Source: Alcaligenes sp. SORT26 | GTDB taxonomy: Bacteria > Pseudomonadota > Gammaproteobacteria > Burkholderiales > Burkholderiaceae_B | Direction of reading: 5' to 3' | Length of the DNA: 64,000 nt | Assembly: GCF_017377875.1 (NCBI RefSeq) | Contig: NZ_CP070975.1 | Span: forward strand, 2,976,001 to 3,040,000 | Notes under the pieces: model-generated | Databases searched by the model: none | What the model saw: only the letters and a program-made list of their open reading frames with translations | Told to the model about the DNA's origin: nothing | Shown here: positions 44,441 through 53,032 of the stretch, in pieces | Numbering within the stretch: the stretch's first letter is position 1 | Layout of the letters: each line of letters begins with the position of its first letter | Made by a program: the position numbers and the translations under genes

Positions 44441-46039
44441 ATGAATCAGGCAGAACCCAGGCAGGTGTCTTCAGATATCAAGAATGTGCTGTTCATCATG
44501 TGTGACCAATTACGTGCGGACCACCTGTCCTGTTATGCCCCAGGCGGCGTATTGAAAACCCCCAATCTGGACCGTCTGGCGGCCATGGGCGTGCGCTTTG
44601 ATCGCGCTTATGTGAATTCTGCCGTCTGTGGGCCGTCGCGTGCCTCGTACTACACCGGCCGTTATCCTTTATCGCACCGGGTGACCTGGAATCGTGTCCC
44701 GCACCCTATCGACGAGCTGTATCTGGGTGATTATCTGGCCCAGTCGGGCCGAGACTGCCATTTGCTGGGCAAGACTCACCATGTACCGGACCCGGCGGGG
44801 GCCAAGGCACGTCGCTTCCAGGTTCAGCCCGAGGGGGCCGAGCGTTTCTGGCAAGGCGGCTTCACCGCGATTGAGCGCTATGACGGCCACTTCGAGATGG
44901 GCCCGGATAGCGAATACCGCCAGTATTTGCAGGCCCAGGGTTACGACAGCGAGCGTCCCTGGGAAGACTATGTGATTGGCAGCCAGGACGCCCAGGGTCA
45001 GTTCGCCTCTGGCTGGTACATGCGTAATGCCAGCCTGCCAGCACGCGTGCAGGCGCAGGATTCGGAAACTGCCTATTTCACGCAGCGGGCCATGGATTTC
45101 ATCACGGACAAAGGTGATGCGCCCTGGGCCTTGCACCTGTCCTTTATCAAACCGCATTGGCCGTACAAGGCACCTGCGCCCTACCACGATCGCTTTGGGG
45201 CGGAAGACGCCTGTACGCCCTTGCGTGCGGAGCATGAGCGCCAGGATGATGCACATCCTGTGCATGCGGCCTATCAGCAGCACGAAGAGTCGCTATCCTT
45301 TGCCCAGGACGAGGTCTGGCGCACGATCAAGCCCGTCTATATGGGTCTGGTCCAGCAGATCGACGATGAGGTTGGCCGTTTGCTGGACATGCTGGAGCAG
45401 CAGGACCGCCTGAAAGACACACTGATTATTTTCAGCTCCGATCACGGCGATTTGCTGGGTGACCATTGGTTGGGCGAGAAAGAGTACTTCTTTGAAAACG
45501 CCATTCGCGTTCCGCTGATCGTGGTCGACCCACGGGCCTCAGCGAATGCCACACGCGGCCAAAGCAGCGATGCTTTTGTGGAGTGTGTGGATGTCACCCC
45601 CACGATTCTGGATGCCTTGCACCTGCCCGCCCAGGAACACCGGGTCGAAGGCCGTTCCCTGATTCCGCTTTTGCACGGCCAGACCGACTGGGCACGTGAA
45701 TACACCGTGGCCAGCCTGGATTATGCCTATCGGGAAGCGCGCCACCTTCTGGGTCGTGGTGTGGATGAATGCCATGGCCTGATGCTGCGCGATGCCGGGT
45801 ATAAATACATACACTGGCAAGGCTACCGGCCACAATTATTCGATTTGAAGCAAGACCCTGACGAGCTGCATGACCTGGGCGCAGACCCGGCGCAAGCGGC
45901 GGTATGTCGGCGTATGAAAGAAGGCCTGCTGGATTGGCACGACACCCTGAAAGGGCGTGCCAGCGAGAGCTGGGCTGCGGTAGAGAATCGTACCAATGCG
46001 CACGAGCGCATGATGAATATCTTGATTGGACGATGGTAG
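44441..46039 (+). CDS. Sulfatase / phosphonate monoester hydrolase-type enzyme
   Basis: This 532-residue protein is in the alkaline phosphatase superfamily. NVLFIMCDQLRADHLSCY supplies the first metal aspartate, and the formylglycine motif C-x-P-x-R is VCGPSRASYYTGRYP with Cys63. Later metal residues are in IIFSSDHGDLLGDHWL. The GKTHHVPDP region and overall length resemble phosphonate monoester hydrolases and choline/aryl sulfatases, which hydrolyse sulfate and phosphonate or phosphate monoesters. No signal peptide is seen, so it is cytoplasmic. ATG 44441 follows a GAGG ribosome site. It precedes a Bug receptor by 63 bases. Confidence 0.87.
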   Translation: MNQAEPRQVSSDIKNVLFIMCDQLRADHLSCYAPGGVLKTPNLDRLAAMGVRFDRAYVNSAVCGPSRASYYTGRYPLSHRVTWNRVPHPIDELYLGDYLAQSGRDCHLLGKTHHVPDPAGAKARRFQVQPEGAERFWQGGFTAIERYDGHFEMGPDSEYRQYLQAQGYDSERPWEDYVIGSQDAQGQFASGWYMRNASLPARVQAQDSETAYFTQRAMDFITDKGDAPWALHLSFIKPHWPYKAPAPYHDRFGAEDACTPLRAEHERQDDAHPVHAAYQQHEESLSFAQDEVWRTIKPVYMGLVQQIDDEVGRLLDMLEQQDRLKDTLIIFSSDHGDLLGDHWLGEKEYFFENAIRVPLIVVDPRASANATRGQSSDAFVECVDVTPTILDALHLPAQEHRVEGRSLIPLLHGQTDWAREYTVASLDYAYREARHLLGRGVDECHGLMLRDAGYKYIHWQGYRPQLFDLKQDPDELHDLGADPAQAAVCRRMKEGLLDWHDTLKGRASESWAAVENRTNAHERMMNILIGRW

Positions 46040-46102
46040 ATGCGCTGCGGGGGGCTACCAGTCGGTGGCGGGCCGCAATCAATAACGATAAGGAGTGGAC
46101 AA

Positions 46103-47086
46103 ATGAAGCAGCTTAAAAATACGACACTGGCCCTGTTGTTGGCAGGCGTGGGTGCGTTGGCCCCGATGATGGCTCAGGCCGCCTGGCCGACCACCGATCA
46201 GGTTCGTATTGTGGTCCCTTACCCACCCGGCACCGAGCCTGACATTCTGGCCCGTGACCTGGGTGTGCATCTGAACAAAGCCACCGGCAAGGTGTTTGTG
46301 ATTGAAAACCGTCCAGGCGCCAATGCCATTATCGGCACCGACAATATCGCCAAAGCCAAGGGTGACGGTGCCGCCCTGCTGATGGTCGATAGCCTGGCCG
46401 TGTCCACCAACCCGCTGCTCTACAGCAACCTGCCCTACAAATGGGAAACGGATCTGAAGCCTGTGACGACCGTCGCGGGTGTGAACCTGTATCTGCTGGT
46501 GCGTAATGACTTCCCCGCCAAGGACTACAAAGAGTTCATTGCCCAGGCCAAGAAAGCTAATGGTGATACCAATGTGGGCACAGGCGGTCGTGGACACGTC
46601 ACGCACCTGGGCATGGGCTTGCTGGCCCGTGAAGAAGGGGTGAACTTCACCTACATCCCATACAAGGGCATGGCTCCGGCCACCAACGCCATTCTGGGCG
46701 GCGAGACAGATGCCATGCTGGTCGGGGGGATTCTGGCCTCGCAGCACGTGAATGGCGGCAAGGTCCGGGTTCTGGCTGTCGGTGCTGACAAGCGTACCGA
46801 GCTGCTGCCTAATGTGCCGACGGTGCAGGAAGCGGGCGGCCATGCCAACAGTATTCCAACCACGACCTTTGCGCTGTTTGCCCCCGGCACCACGCCCGAT
46901 GACACCGTGAAAGAAATTCAGGAACAGGTCGATGCCGCTCTGAAGACGCCCGAAATGCAGGCTGCCTTCAAGAGCCGGGGTCTGGCCCAGTTCTTTACCA
47001 CGCCTTCCCAGACCTTGGAGCGTGTACAGAACGACTCCAAAGTCTATTCCGAGTTGATTCCTACCTTGGGTATCCAGCCTGAATAA
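46103..47086 (+). CDS. Bug/TctC family periplasmic receptor
   Basis: This 327-residue receptor has a signal peptide (MKQLKNTTLALLLAGVGALA, ending near AQA) and the Bug hallmarks VRIVVPYPPGTEPDILARDL and VIENRPGANAIIGTD, and then YIPYKGMAPATNAILGGETD. ATG 46103 follows AAGGAG. It is co-directional with the sulfatase-type gene and probably collects that enzyme's substrate (a sulfate or phosphonate ester). No membrane partner is encoded nearby. Confidence 0.92.
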   Translation: MKQLKNTTLALLLAGVGALAPMMAQAAWPTTDQVRIVVPYPPGTEPDILARDLGVHLNKATGKVFVIENRPGANAIIGTDNIAKAKGDGAALLMVDSLAVSTNPLLYSNLPYKWETDLKPVTTVAGVNLYLLVRNDFPAKDYKEFIAQAKKANGDTNVGTGGRGHVTHLGMGLLAREEGVNFTYIPYKGMAPATNAILGGETDAMLVGGILASQHVNGGKVRVLAVGADKRTELLPNVPTVQEAGGHANSIPTTTFALFAPGTTPDDTVKEIQEQVDAALKTPEMQAAFKSRGLAQFFTTPSQTLERVQNDSKVYSELIPTLGIQPE

Positions 47087-47107
47087 GGCTTTGGTATCCC
47101 CCGGCGG

Positions 47108-47154
47108 GCACACCTGCTTGTAGCTGGATCGCAGGCGGGTGTGCTGCTTTTTTT
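47108..47154 (+). terminator. Rho-independent terminator
   Basis: A stem formed by GCACACC-TGC and GCA-GGTGTGC with a small bulge is followed by TGCTTTTTTT, 22 bases after the Bug stop. Confidence 0.75.
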
Positions 47155-47165
47155 AAGCCGGGTGT

Positions 47166-47191
47166 GGTTCAAACCAAGCAGGGTTTGAACC
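47166..47191. terminator. Perfect 10-bp hairpin between convergent genes
   Basis: GGTTCAAACC and GGTTTGAACC pair perfectly around a 6-base loop, between the Bug and MarR genes. It lacks a T-run and may be a processing or protection hairpin at the MarR transcript end. Confidence 0.5.
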
Positions 47192-47217
47192 AATAGTGCG
47201 GTGGGCTCTGCTGCGTT

Positions 47218-47676
47218 TTACTGCTCGTTGTAGTCGTGCTGCTCGGAGATCAGACGCCGCAAGGTGGTCTTGAGGGCATTGACGTCCAGCGGTTGCAGGC
47301 GCTGCACCACTTCCTGCTCGTGCAGGCGAGCCTTGGCAATCAGACCCGAGATCAGGGTCTGGCCTTCCTCGGTAATGCGTACCAGCGTGATGCGGCGGTC
47401 CACATCGTGGGCCACGCGACGCAGCAAGCCCTGTTTTTCCAGCCGGTCCAGCAAACGGGTCACGGTGGGTTGTTTAGTGGTGGCAATACGAGCCAGGTGG
47501 CCGATGCTGACTTCGCCCGCGCCGGACAAAGTGGACAGGACACGCCATTCGGAAATGGACAAACCGTTGCTCAGCACCACTTCGTGGAACTCGGCAGAGA
47601 TGAGCTGGCTGGCCTGGGCAAGCAGGGCGGGCAGGTAGTTTTCGACGAAGACTGAGTCGTGTTCGGTGGGGCTCAT
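47218..47676 (-). CDS. MarR family regulator
   Basis: This 152-residue protein has the MarR winged helix: ISEWRVLSTLSGAGEVSIGHL, ATTKQPTVTRLLDRLEKQGLL and the wing DVDRRITLVRITEEG. It is divergent from the indolepyruvate-oxidoreductase-type genes, with a 199-base control region that holds an inverted repeat. MarR proteins of aromatic catabolism usually repress and are released by the aromatic acid or its CoA ester. ATG 47676 gives the usual length; the frame is open upstream but that extension is not family-like. Confidence 0.9.
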   Translation of the reverse strand: MSPTEHDSVFVENYLPALLAQASQLISAEFHEVVLSNGLSISEWRVLSTLSGAGEVSIGHLARIATTKQPTVTRLLDRLEKQGLLRRVAHDVDRRITLVRITEEGQTLISGLIAKARLHEQEVVQRLQPLDVNALKTTLRRLISEQHDYNEQ

Positions 47677-47800
47677 GTGCTTATTATCGTTACAGGCTAG
47701 TGGGTGCCGCGAGGCGGCAACAGGGCTCACTATAACCAAGCTGTCCGTTTGCGTGTCGCAAATAATTTGCTGACTTTACTAGGGAAAACCATGAGGATGG

Positions 47801-47822
47801 ATATGTTGAGATATAAACATAT
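47801..47822. promoter_or_regulatory. Candidate MarR operator
   Basis: ATATGTT-N8-AACATAT is a 7-bp inverted repeat 54 bases before the start of the large oxidoreductase subunit, of the size and AT-richness usual for MarR dimers. Confidence 0.5.
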
Positions 47823-47875
47823 TCAGATGAAAATAAATACCATGTTCACAATGAGCGGTAAGTAAGGAAAGAAAA

Positions 47876-50086
47876 ATGGCTGAGCGATCGTTTGTCGAAG
47901 AAGTCAAAAAGCTGCGCCTGGGTGATGGAGACGTATTCAGTGGCGAAGGCATCCTGGCGGTGACCAAAGCCCTGCTGGAATCGGGCGTGTCCTACGTGGC
48001 CGGTTACCAGGGTGCGCCTATCTCGCACTTGATGGATGTACTGGCGGATGCCCAGGACATCTTGCAAGAAAACGGAATCCGTTTTGAAAACAGTGCCAGC
48101 GAGGCAACGGCGGCGGCAACGCTGGCTGCGTCGGTTAACTACCCGCTGCGTGGCGCCATTACCTTTAAAGCAACCGTGGGCACCAACGTGGCCTCGGACG
48201 CGCTGGCCAACCTGGCCTCCGGTGGGGTCAAGGGCGGTGCGCTGATCATTGTGGGCGAAGACTACGGTGAAGGCTCGTCCATCATGCAGGAGCGTAGCCA
48301 CGCTTTTGCCATGAAATCCCAGATGTGGATGCTGGACCCCCGTCCTAACCTGCCCTGTATCGTGCAAGCGGTAAAAGACGGTTTTGATCTGTCCGAAGCG
48401 TCCAACACCCCCGTGATGCTGCAATTGCGTATCCGCGCCTGTCACGTGCATGGTCAGTTTGTGGCCTCGGACAACCGCCGCGCCAAGTTCACCATCAAAG
48501 AAGCGATGGAGCAGCCCACACGCGATATCAACCGTATCGTGTTACCGCCCGCCAGCTTCCTGCATGAAAAAGAAAAGATCGAACAGCGCTGGCCGAACGC
48601 CGTCAAGTTCATCGAAGAGCGTCAGTTGAATGAATTCTTTGCTGATGGCACCGATGACGTCGGCCTGATCGTTCAGGGCGGTGGCTACAACACCGTGATC
48701 CGTGCCCTGGAGCACCTGGACATGGCCGACGTGTTTGGCGAATCCAAAGTGCCCATGTACGTCATGAACGTGGCCTACCCGCTGATCGAGTCCGAAATCG
48801 TTCGCTTCTGTGAAGGCAAGCGTGCGGTGCTGGTGCTGGAAGAAGGTCAGCCCAACTTTGTTGAACAGAATATTTCCGACATTGTGCGTCGTCACAATGT
48901 GGACGTAACGCTGCACGGCAAGGACTTGTTGCCTCTGGCTGGTGAATACAACACCGCCACCATGTTGAAAGGCCTGCGCGCCTTCATGGAAAAATACGAG
49001 CGCATCGAGCCCCTGCCCGCTCGCAAACCACGCGTGATCCCGATGAAAGTCGAGACTGTGGAGCGTCCTAAAGCAGAACAAGCCAGCCTGGTGGAAGCCG
49101 AAGCCGCTGAAGTGAAACCCTTGGGCAGCCTGGACGAGAACGTCCACGCCCGTCCGCCCGGGTTTTGTACCGGCTGTCCAGAGCGTCCTATCTTTACCGC
49201 ACTGAAGCTGGTGGAGCGCGAGCTGGGCGAACACCACGTGTCGGCCGACATTGGCTGTCACCTGTTCTCCATTTTGCCGCCCTTCAACCTGGGTAATACC
49301 ACCATGGGTTACGGCCTGGGTGGCGCCGGTTCGGCTGCCTTGAACGTGGATTCGGACAAGCGTGCGATCTCGGTGATGGGTGACGGTGGTTTCTGGCACA
49401 ACGGTTTGACCAGCGGTATTGCTAACGCCGTGTTCAACCGCAGTGACAACCTGACCATCGTGATCGACAACAGCTACACCGCGGCTACAGGTGGTCAGGA
49501 CATTCTGTCCTCCAAGGCCAAGAACGAAACCCGCAGTACCGGTCACCTGATCGAGAAAGCGGCGCGTGGTGTGGGTGTGGAGTGGTTGCGCATGATTCGT
49601 CGCACCTACGACCTGAAGACCATGACCAACACCTTGCGTGAAGCGCTGACGACCAAAGAAAAAGGTCCGAAAGTGCTGGTGGCGCAAAGTGAATGTATGT
49701 TGAACCGTCAGCGTCGTGAAAAAGGCCAGGTGCGTAAAGCCGTGGCTGCTGGCGAACGTGTGGTGCGCGAGCGCTTTGGTGTGGATCCGGATACATGTAC
49801 CGGCGATCACTCCTGCATTCGCTTGTCCGGTTGTCCTTCGCTGTCGATTCGCCCCAATCCGGACGCCCTGCGTCAGGACCCGGTGGCTAACGTGATGAAC
49901 AGTTGTGTGGGTTGCGGTCTGTGTGGCGAGGTTTCCCACGCTGCGATTCTGTGCCCGTCTTTCTACCGAGCACAAGTGGTCAGCAACCCGACTGGCTGGG
50001 ACAAGTTCCGCGAAAAAACCCGCCGTGGCTTTATCGGCTGGTTGCAGCGTCGTGACGCTGCTCGTCGTGACCGCCTGGCCTTCTAA
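47876..50086 (+). CDS. iorA: Indolepyruvate ferredoxin oxidoreductase-type alpha subunit
   Basis: This 736-residue subunit of a 2-oxoacid:acceptor oxidoreductase converts an aryl 2-oxoacid plus CoA to an acyl-CoA and CO2. The N-terminal pyrimidine-binding domain (YVAGYQGAPISHLMDVL), the central thiamine diphosphate domain (GDGGFWHNGLTSGIANAVFN, then IVIDNSYTAATGGQ) and C-terminal iron-sulfur motifs (CTGDHSCIRLSGCPS; CVGCGLCGEVSHAAILCPSF) occur in the IorA order. The C-terminal cysteines are a degenerate pair of 4Fe-4S sites. It starts the rightward aromatic locus and is followed after 23 bases by its partner. Possible substrates are indolepyruvate or an arylglyoxylate such as isatinate. Confidence 0.9.
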   Translation: MAERSFVEEVKKLRLGDGDVFSGEGILAVTKALLESGVSYVAGYQGAPISHLMDVLADAQDILQENGIRFENSASEATAAATLAASVNYPLRGAITFKATVGTNVASDALANLASGGVKGGALIIVGEDYGEGSSIMQERSHAFAMKSQMWMLDPRPNLPCIVQAVKDGFDLSEASNTPVMLQLRIRACHVHGQFVASDNRRAKFTIKEAMEQPTRDINRIVLPPASFLHEKEKIEQRWPNAVKFIEERQLNEFFADGTDDVGLIVQGGGYNTVIRALEHLDMADVFGESKVPMYVMNVAYPLIESEIVRFCEGKRAVLVLEEGQPNFVEQNISDIVRRHNVDVTLHGKDLLPLAGEYNTATMLKGLRAFMEKYERIEPLPARKPRVIPMKVETVERPKAEQASLVEAEAAEVKPLGSLDENVHARPPGFCTGCPERPIFTALKLVERELGEHHVSADIGCHLFSILPPFNLGNTTMGYGLGGAGSAALNVDSDKRAISVMGDGGFWHNGLTSGIANAVFNRSDNLTIVIDNSYTAATGGQDILSSKAKNETRSTGHLIEKAARGVGVEWLRMIRRTYDLKTMTNTLREALTTKEKGPKVLVAQSECMLNRQRREKGQVRKAVAAGERVVRERFGVDPDTCTGDHSCIRLSGCPSLSIRPNPDALRQDPVANVMNSCVGCGLCGEVSHAAILCPSFYRAQVVSNPTGWDKFREKTRRGFIGWLQRRDAARRDRLAF

Positions 50087-50109
50087 GCACACCCGTAGAG
50101 ATTTTTATC

Positions 50110-51615
50110 ATGCAGATCAAACCAATCAAGATTGCTATTTTGGCCATGGGTGGCGAAGGCGGCGGCGTGTTGGCCGACTGGATCGTCAACCTGGGCGAAC
50201 AAAACGGCTACTTTGCACAGACCACCTCGGTTCCCGGTGTGGCCCAGCGTACCGGTGCCACGATTTATTACGTGGAACTGTTCCCGCACTCGGCCGTGCC
50301 GGATGGCAAAAAACCAGTGCTGGCTCTGATGCCCATGCCTGGTGACGTGGACGTGGTGCTGGCTTCCGAACTGATGGAAGCCGGTCGCGCCGTACAACGT
50401 GGCCTGGTCTCCGAGGACCGCACCACGCTGGTCGCCTCGACTCACCGTGTCTACTCCATTGCCGAAAAATCGGCCATGGGCGATGGCCGTGTGGACGATA
50501 ACGCGCTGATTGCTCACGCAACCCAGGCTGCCAAGCGTTTTGTGTACTTCAATATGGAAAAAGCGGCCGAGGATTCGGGCAGTGTGATTTCCGCCGTACT
50601 GTTTGGCGCTTTGGCCAGCACCGGCGTGCTGCCTTTCAGCCGCTCGCAGTTCGAGCAGACTATCGAGCGCGGTGGTGTGGGCGTCAAGCCCAGCCTGAAG
50701 GCTTTTGGTGCTGCCTATGCCCGCGTGGCTGAAGGCGATGCAGGCAAATCCGATTCGGAAACCAAGCCTGTTGATATGGCGACGTTGGCCCCTCGCGACC
50801 CTGCCGTGGCCAAGCTGATTGACCGTGTACGCGCCGAAGTCCCCGCGCAGGCTCAGCCTATCGTGGTGGAAGGTGTGCGTCGTGTTCTGGACTTCCAGGA
50901 CGTGAACTACGCCAATCTGTACCTGGACCGCCTGAAAAAGATCAGCCAGTTTGCTCGTCCTGACGACGTGGCCCTGATCCGTGAAACCGGCCGTTATCTG
51001 GCGCTGTGGATGTCCTACGAGGATGCCATTCGCGTGGCCGAACTGAAGACCCGTTCCAGCCGTTTTGATCGTGTGCACAAAGAAGTGCGCGCTGCCGACG
51101 GTCAGATCGTGGCGATCAACGAATACATGCACCCCCGCGTGGAAGAAATCAGCGAAATCCTGCCGTTTGCCAGCGTAGGTCGTTGGTTGATGCGTCCTAC
51201 CTGGGGCAACAAGCTGGTGAAATCCCAAACTAAGTCCGGTCGCGTGATTCAGACCAGCTCGGTGCGCGGTTTTATTCCTTTGTACTTGCTCTCGGGCTTC
51301 AAACGCTGGCGTCGTCGCACGCTGCGTTACCAGGCTGAACAGCAGCGTATTGAAGGCTGGTTGAAGCAGATCGAACAGGCTGCCGATGCTCACCCGGCCC
51401 TGGCTCTGGAAATTGCCCAGTGTCAGCGTCTGGTCAAAGGCTATGGCGATACCCATGCTCGTGGCTTGCGTAACTACCAGACTGTGATGTCGGCTCTGGA
51501 GCGCAACCCCAGCACCCTGTCGCCTGCCATCTTGGGCGCCCTGCGCGATGCGGCTTTGGCCGACGAGCATGGTGTGAAATTGGAAGCTGCACTGCGTCAG
51601 TACGCGCTGGTGTAA
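50110..51615 (+). CDS. Indolepyruvate oxidoreductase-type beta subunit with long C-terminal domain
   Basis: This 501-residue protein has an N-terminal gamma/beta-type domain (IKIAILAMGGEGGGVLADWI, GYFAQTTSVPGVAQRTGATIYYVELF, residues about 4-200) as in IorB, but roughly 300 extra C-terminal residues (INEYMHPRVEEISEILP, FIPLYLLSGFKRWRRRTLRYQ) of the helical type seen in aerobic proteobacterial IorB-like proteins. The extra domain may replace ferredoxin contacts or protect against oxygen; its function is not known to me. It is co-transcribed with the alpha subunit. Confidence 0.88.
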   Translation: MQIKPIKIAILAMGGEGGGVLADWIVNLGEQNGYFAQTTSVPGVAQRTGATIYYVELFPHSAVPDGKKPVLALMPMPGDVDVVLASELMEAGRAVQRGLVSEDRTTLVASTHRVYSIAEKSAMGDGRVDDNALIAHATQAAKRFVYFNMEKAAEDSGSVISAVLFGALASTGVLPFSRSQFEQTIERGGVGVKPSLKAFGAAYARVAEGDAGKSDSETKPVDMATLAPRDPAVAKLIDRVRAEVPAQAQPIVVEGVRRVLDFQDVNYANLYLDRLKKISQFARPDDVALIRETGRYLALWMSYEDAIRVAELKTRSSRFDRVHKEVRAADGQIVAINEYMHPRVEEISEILPFASVGRWLMRPTWGNKLVKSQTKSGRVIQTSSVRGFIPLYLLSGFKRWRRRTLRYQAEQQRIEGWLKQIEQAADAHPALALEIAQCQRLVKGYGDTHARGLRNYQTVMSALERNPSTLSPAILGALRDAALADEHGVKLEAALRQYALV

Positions 51616-51621
51616 GGGCCA

Positions 51622-51650
51622 CACCAGGCCGCTTTCGGGCGGCCTTGGTG
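51622..51650 (+). terminator. Terminator-like hairpin
   Basis: CACCA-GGCCGC pairs with GCGGCC-TTGGTG around TTTCGG just after the beta-subunit stop. There is no T-run, so it may only attenuate or stabilise the 3' end. Confidence 0.5.
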
Positions 51651-51699
51651 AAAACCCTTGAGGAAGCGTTTTTATCCCGCCAAATACTTTATTTCTAAA

Positions 51700-51717
51700 A
51701 TATTCATAGTAGAATAT
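51700..51717. promoter_or_regulatory. Candidate operator upstream of the second MarR gene
   Basis: ATATTC-N6-GAATAT is an inverted repeat in an AT-rich stretch about 130 bases before the MarR start. It includes the heptamer TATTCAT, which recurs at 59723 and, inverted, at 59753. Confidence 0.45.
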
Positions 51718-51847
51718 AAATTCGGATTGGCACTGCGAAGAAGGCCCTAAAAGCCAACGATCCTGTGTCTACTTGGCCACTTGTTCAAGCAAGAATATCC
51801 CGCTGTTGGTCAAACTGAAATTAGCCAAAGTTTGGGGGAAAAACAAT

Positions 51848-52363
51848 ATGAATCAAAGCGAAGCAGCACTTGAATTCCTGGTAGAACCGGCCGATGCCGG
51901 TTTTGAAGGCCGCGTCGGTCCCAAGGACCCCGCCAGCCTGAAATTGTGGTTGCGCATGCTGACCTGCACCAAGCAGATCGAGGACGAAATCCGTCGTCGC
52001 TTGCGCCAGAATTTTGATATTTCGCTGGCCCGTTTTGACTATATGGCCCAGTTGTACCGCTACCCGCAGGGCCTGAAGATGGGCGAGCTGTCGCGCTACC
52101 TGATGGTGACCGGCGGCAATATTACCGGACTGACGGACGAGCTGGCCCGCGAGGGCATGGTGTCTCGCCAGAGCAGTCCAACCGACCGACGTGCTTGGGT
52201 GTTGCGTCTCACCCCCAAGGGCAAAAGCAGTTTCGAGGCGATGGCCCAGGCCCATAGCGACTGGATTGCAGAGATGTTTGAAGGGCTGGGTACCGAAGAA
52301 GTCGTACACATCCATCAGCATCTGGGCCTGTTACGGGTTCATCTGCAAAGCGCGGCTGGCTAG
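51848..52363 (+). CDS. MarR family regulator
   Basis: This 171-residue regulator carries the winged helix FDISLARFDYMAQLYRYPQG, MGELSRYLMVTGGNITGLTDEL and the wing SSPTDRRAWVLRLTPKGK. An N-terminal extension of about 35 residues precedes the usual MarR start. ATG 51848 follows GGGGGA. It lies just before the thioesterase and hydroxylase genes. Similar MarR proteins govern aerobic benzoyl-CoA-like and auxin-degradation clusters, so an aryl-CoA or indole-acid effector is plausible. Confidence 0.9.
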   Translation: MNQSEAALEFLVEPADAGFEGRVGPKDPASLKLWLRMLTCTKQIEDEIRRRLRQNFDISLARFDYMAQLYRYPQGLKMGELSRYLMVTGGNITGLTDELAREGMVSRQSSPTDRRAWVLRLTPKGKSSFEAMAQAHSDWIAEMFEGLGTEEVVHIHQHLGLLRVHLQSAAG

Positions 52364-52458
52364 CACAAGGTGCATCCTGCCAGGCCTGTGAACCAGGCAG
52401 GATGCGGATAGCGTCACGAACAGGCGCACAAAACACTGGCTAAAAAGGTGTCTACAAC

Positions 52459-52902
52459 ATGGTTTCCAAGCTGTACGAACAAGAACATCGCATCCGTTTT
52501 TCGGAATGCGATCCAGCGGGTATCGTTTTTTATCCGCAGTACTTTGTGATGTTTAACGACCTGATGGAAGCATGGATCGACTCCATGACCCCCGAGGGTT
52601 TTCACAACATGATCGCCAGCAAACGGGTGGGTATGCCCTCGGTGCACATTGAAGCCGAGTTCAAATCCATCAGCCGTATGGGTGATGATGTGGTGATGAG
52701 CCTGGGTGTGGAACGCATTGGCAATAGCTCCCTGAAGTTGCTGTTGCGCTGCATCGGTAAAGACGGTGTGTTGCGCATGCAAGTGCGCCAGACCGTGGTG
52801 ACCACCTCGCTGGAGACGCACCTGGGTATTCCTATCCCTGATTTCCTGCGCGAGCCCATGCAAGCGTATGTGATTGCCGAGCAAGAAAGCAGCAAGGCTT
52901 GA
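52459..52902 (+). CDS. Acyl-CoA thioesterase, 4-hydroxybenzoyl-CoA thioesterase family
   Basis: This 147-residue hotdog-fold protein has the 4HBT signature FSECDPAGIVFYPQYFVMF with the catalytic Asp18. It would hydrolyse an aryl-CoA thioester. Directly downstream is an aryl-CoA 5-hydroxylase, so release of gentisate (or the amino analogue) from its CoA ester after hydroxylation is the likely job. It follows the MarR gene by 95 bases. Confidence 0.9.
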   Translation: MVSKLYEQEHRIRFSECDPAGIVFYPQYFVMFNDLMEAWIDSMTPEGFHNMIASKRVGMPSVHIEAEFKSISRMGDDVVMSLGVERIGNSSLKLLLRCIGKDGVLRMQVRQTVVTTSLETHLGIPIPDFLREPMQAYVIAEQESSKA

Positions 52903-52961
52903 TCTAGTTTGAAGTAGTAGCAGGCAGTGTGCAGGTCAGCTATTTTTTTTGATTTAAATAG

Positions 52962-52991
52962 TTGACTTGTATAATATTTATTAATAAATAT
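52962..52991 (+). promoter_or_regulatory. Promoter with overlapping 18-bp perfect palindrome
   Basis: TTGACT (52962-52967) is a near-ideal -35; TAAATA at 17-base spacing is a weak -10. An 18-bp perfect palindrome, ATATTTATTAATAAATAT (52974-52991), covers the -10, so bound regulator would block polymerase. The downstream gene starts at 53033. Confidence 0.5.
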
Positions 52992-53032
52992 ACTATGCTC
53001 AGAAGCATGTATTCAGACCATACGGACATATC

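Noticed and set aside
47166-47191. tRNA T-arm-like GGTTCAAACC
   Set aside because: It is a simple perfect hairpin; no acceptor stem, anticodon arm or CCA context can be drawn around it.
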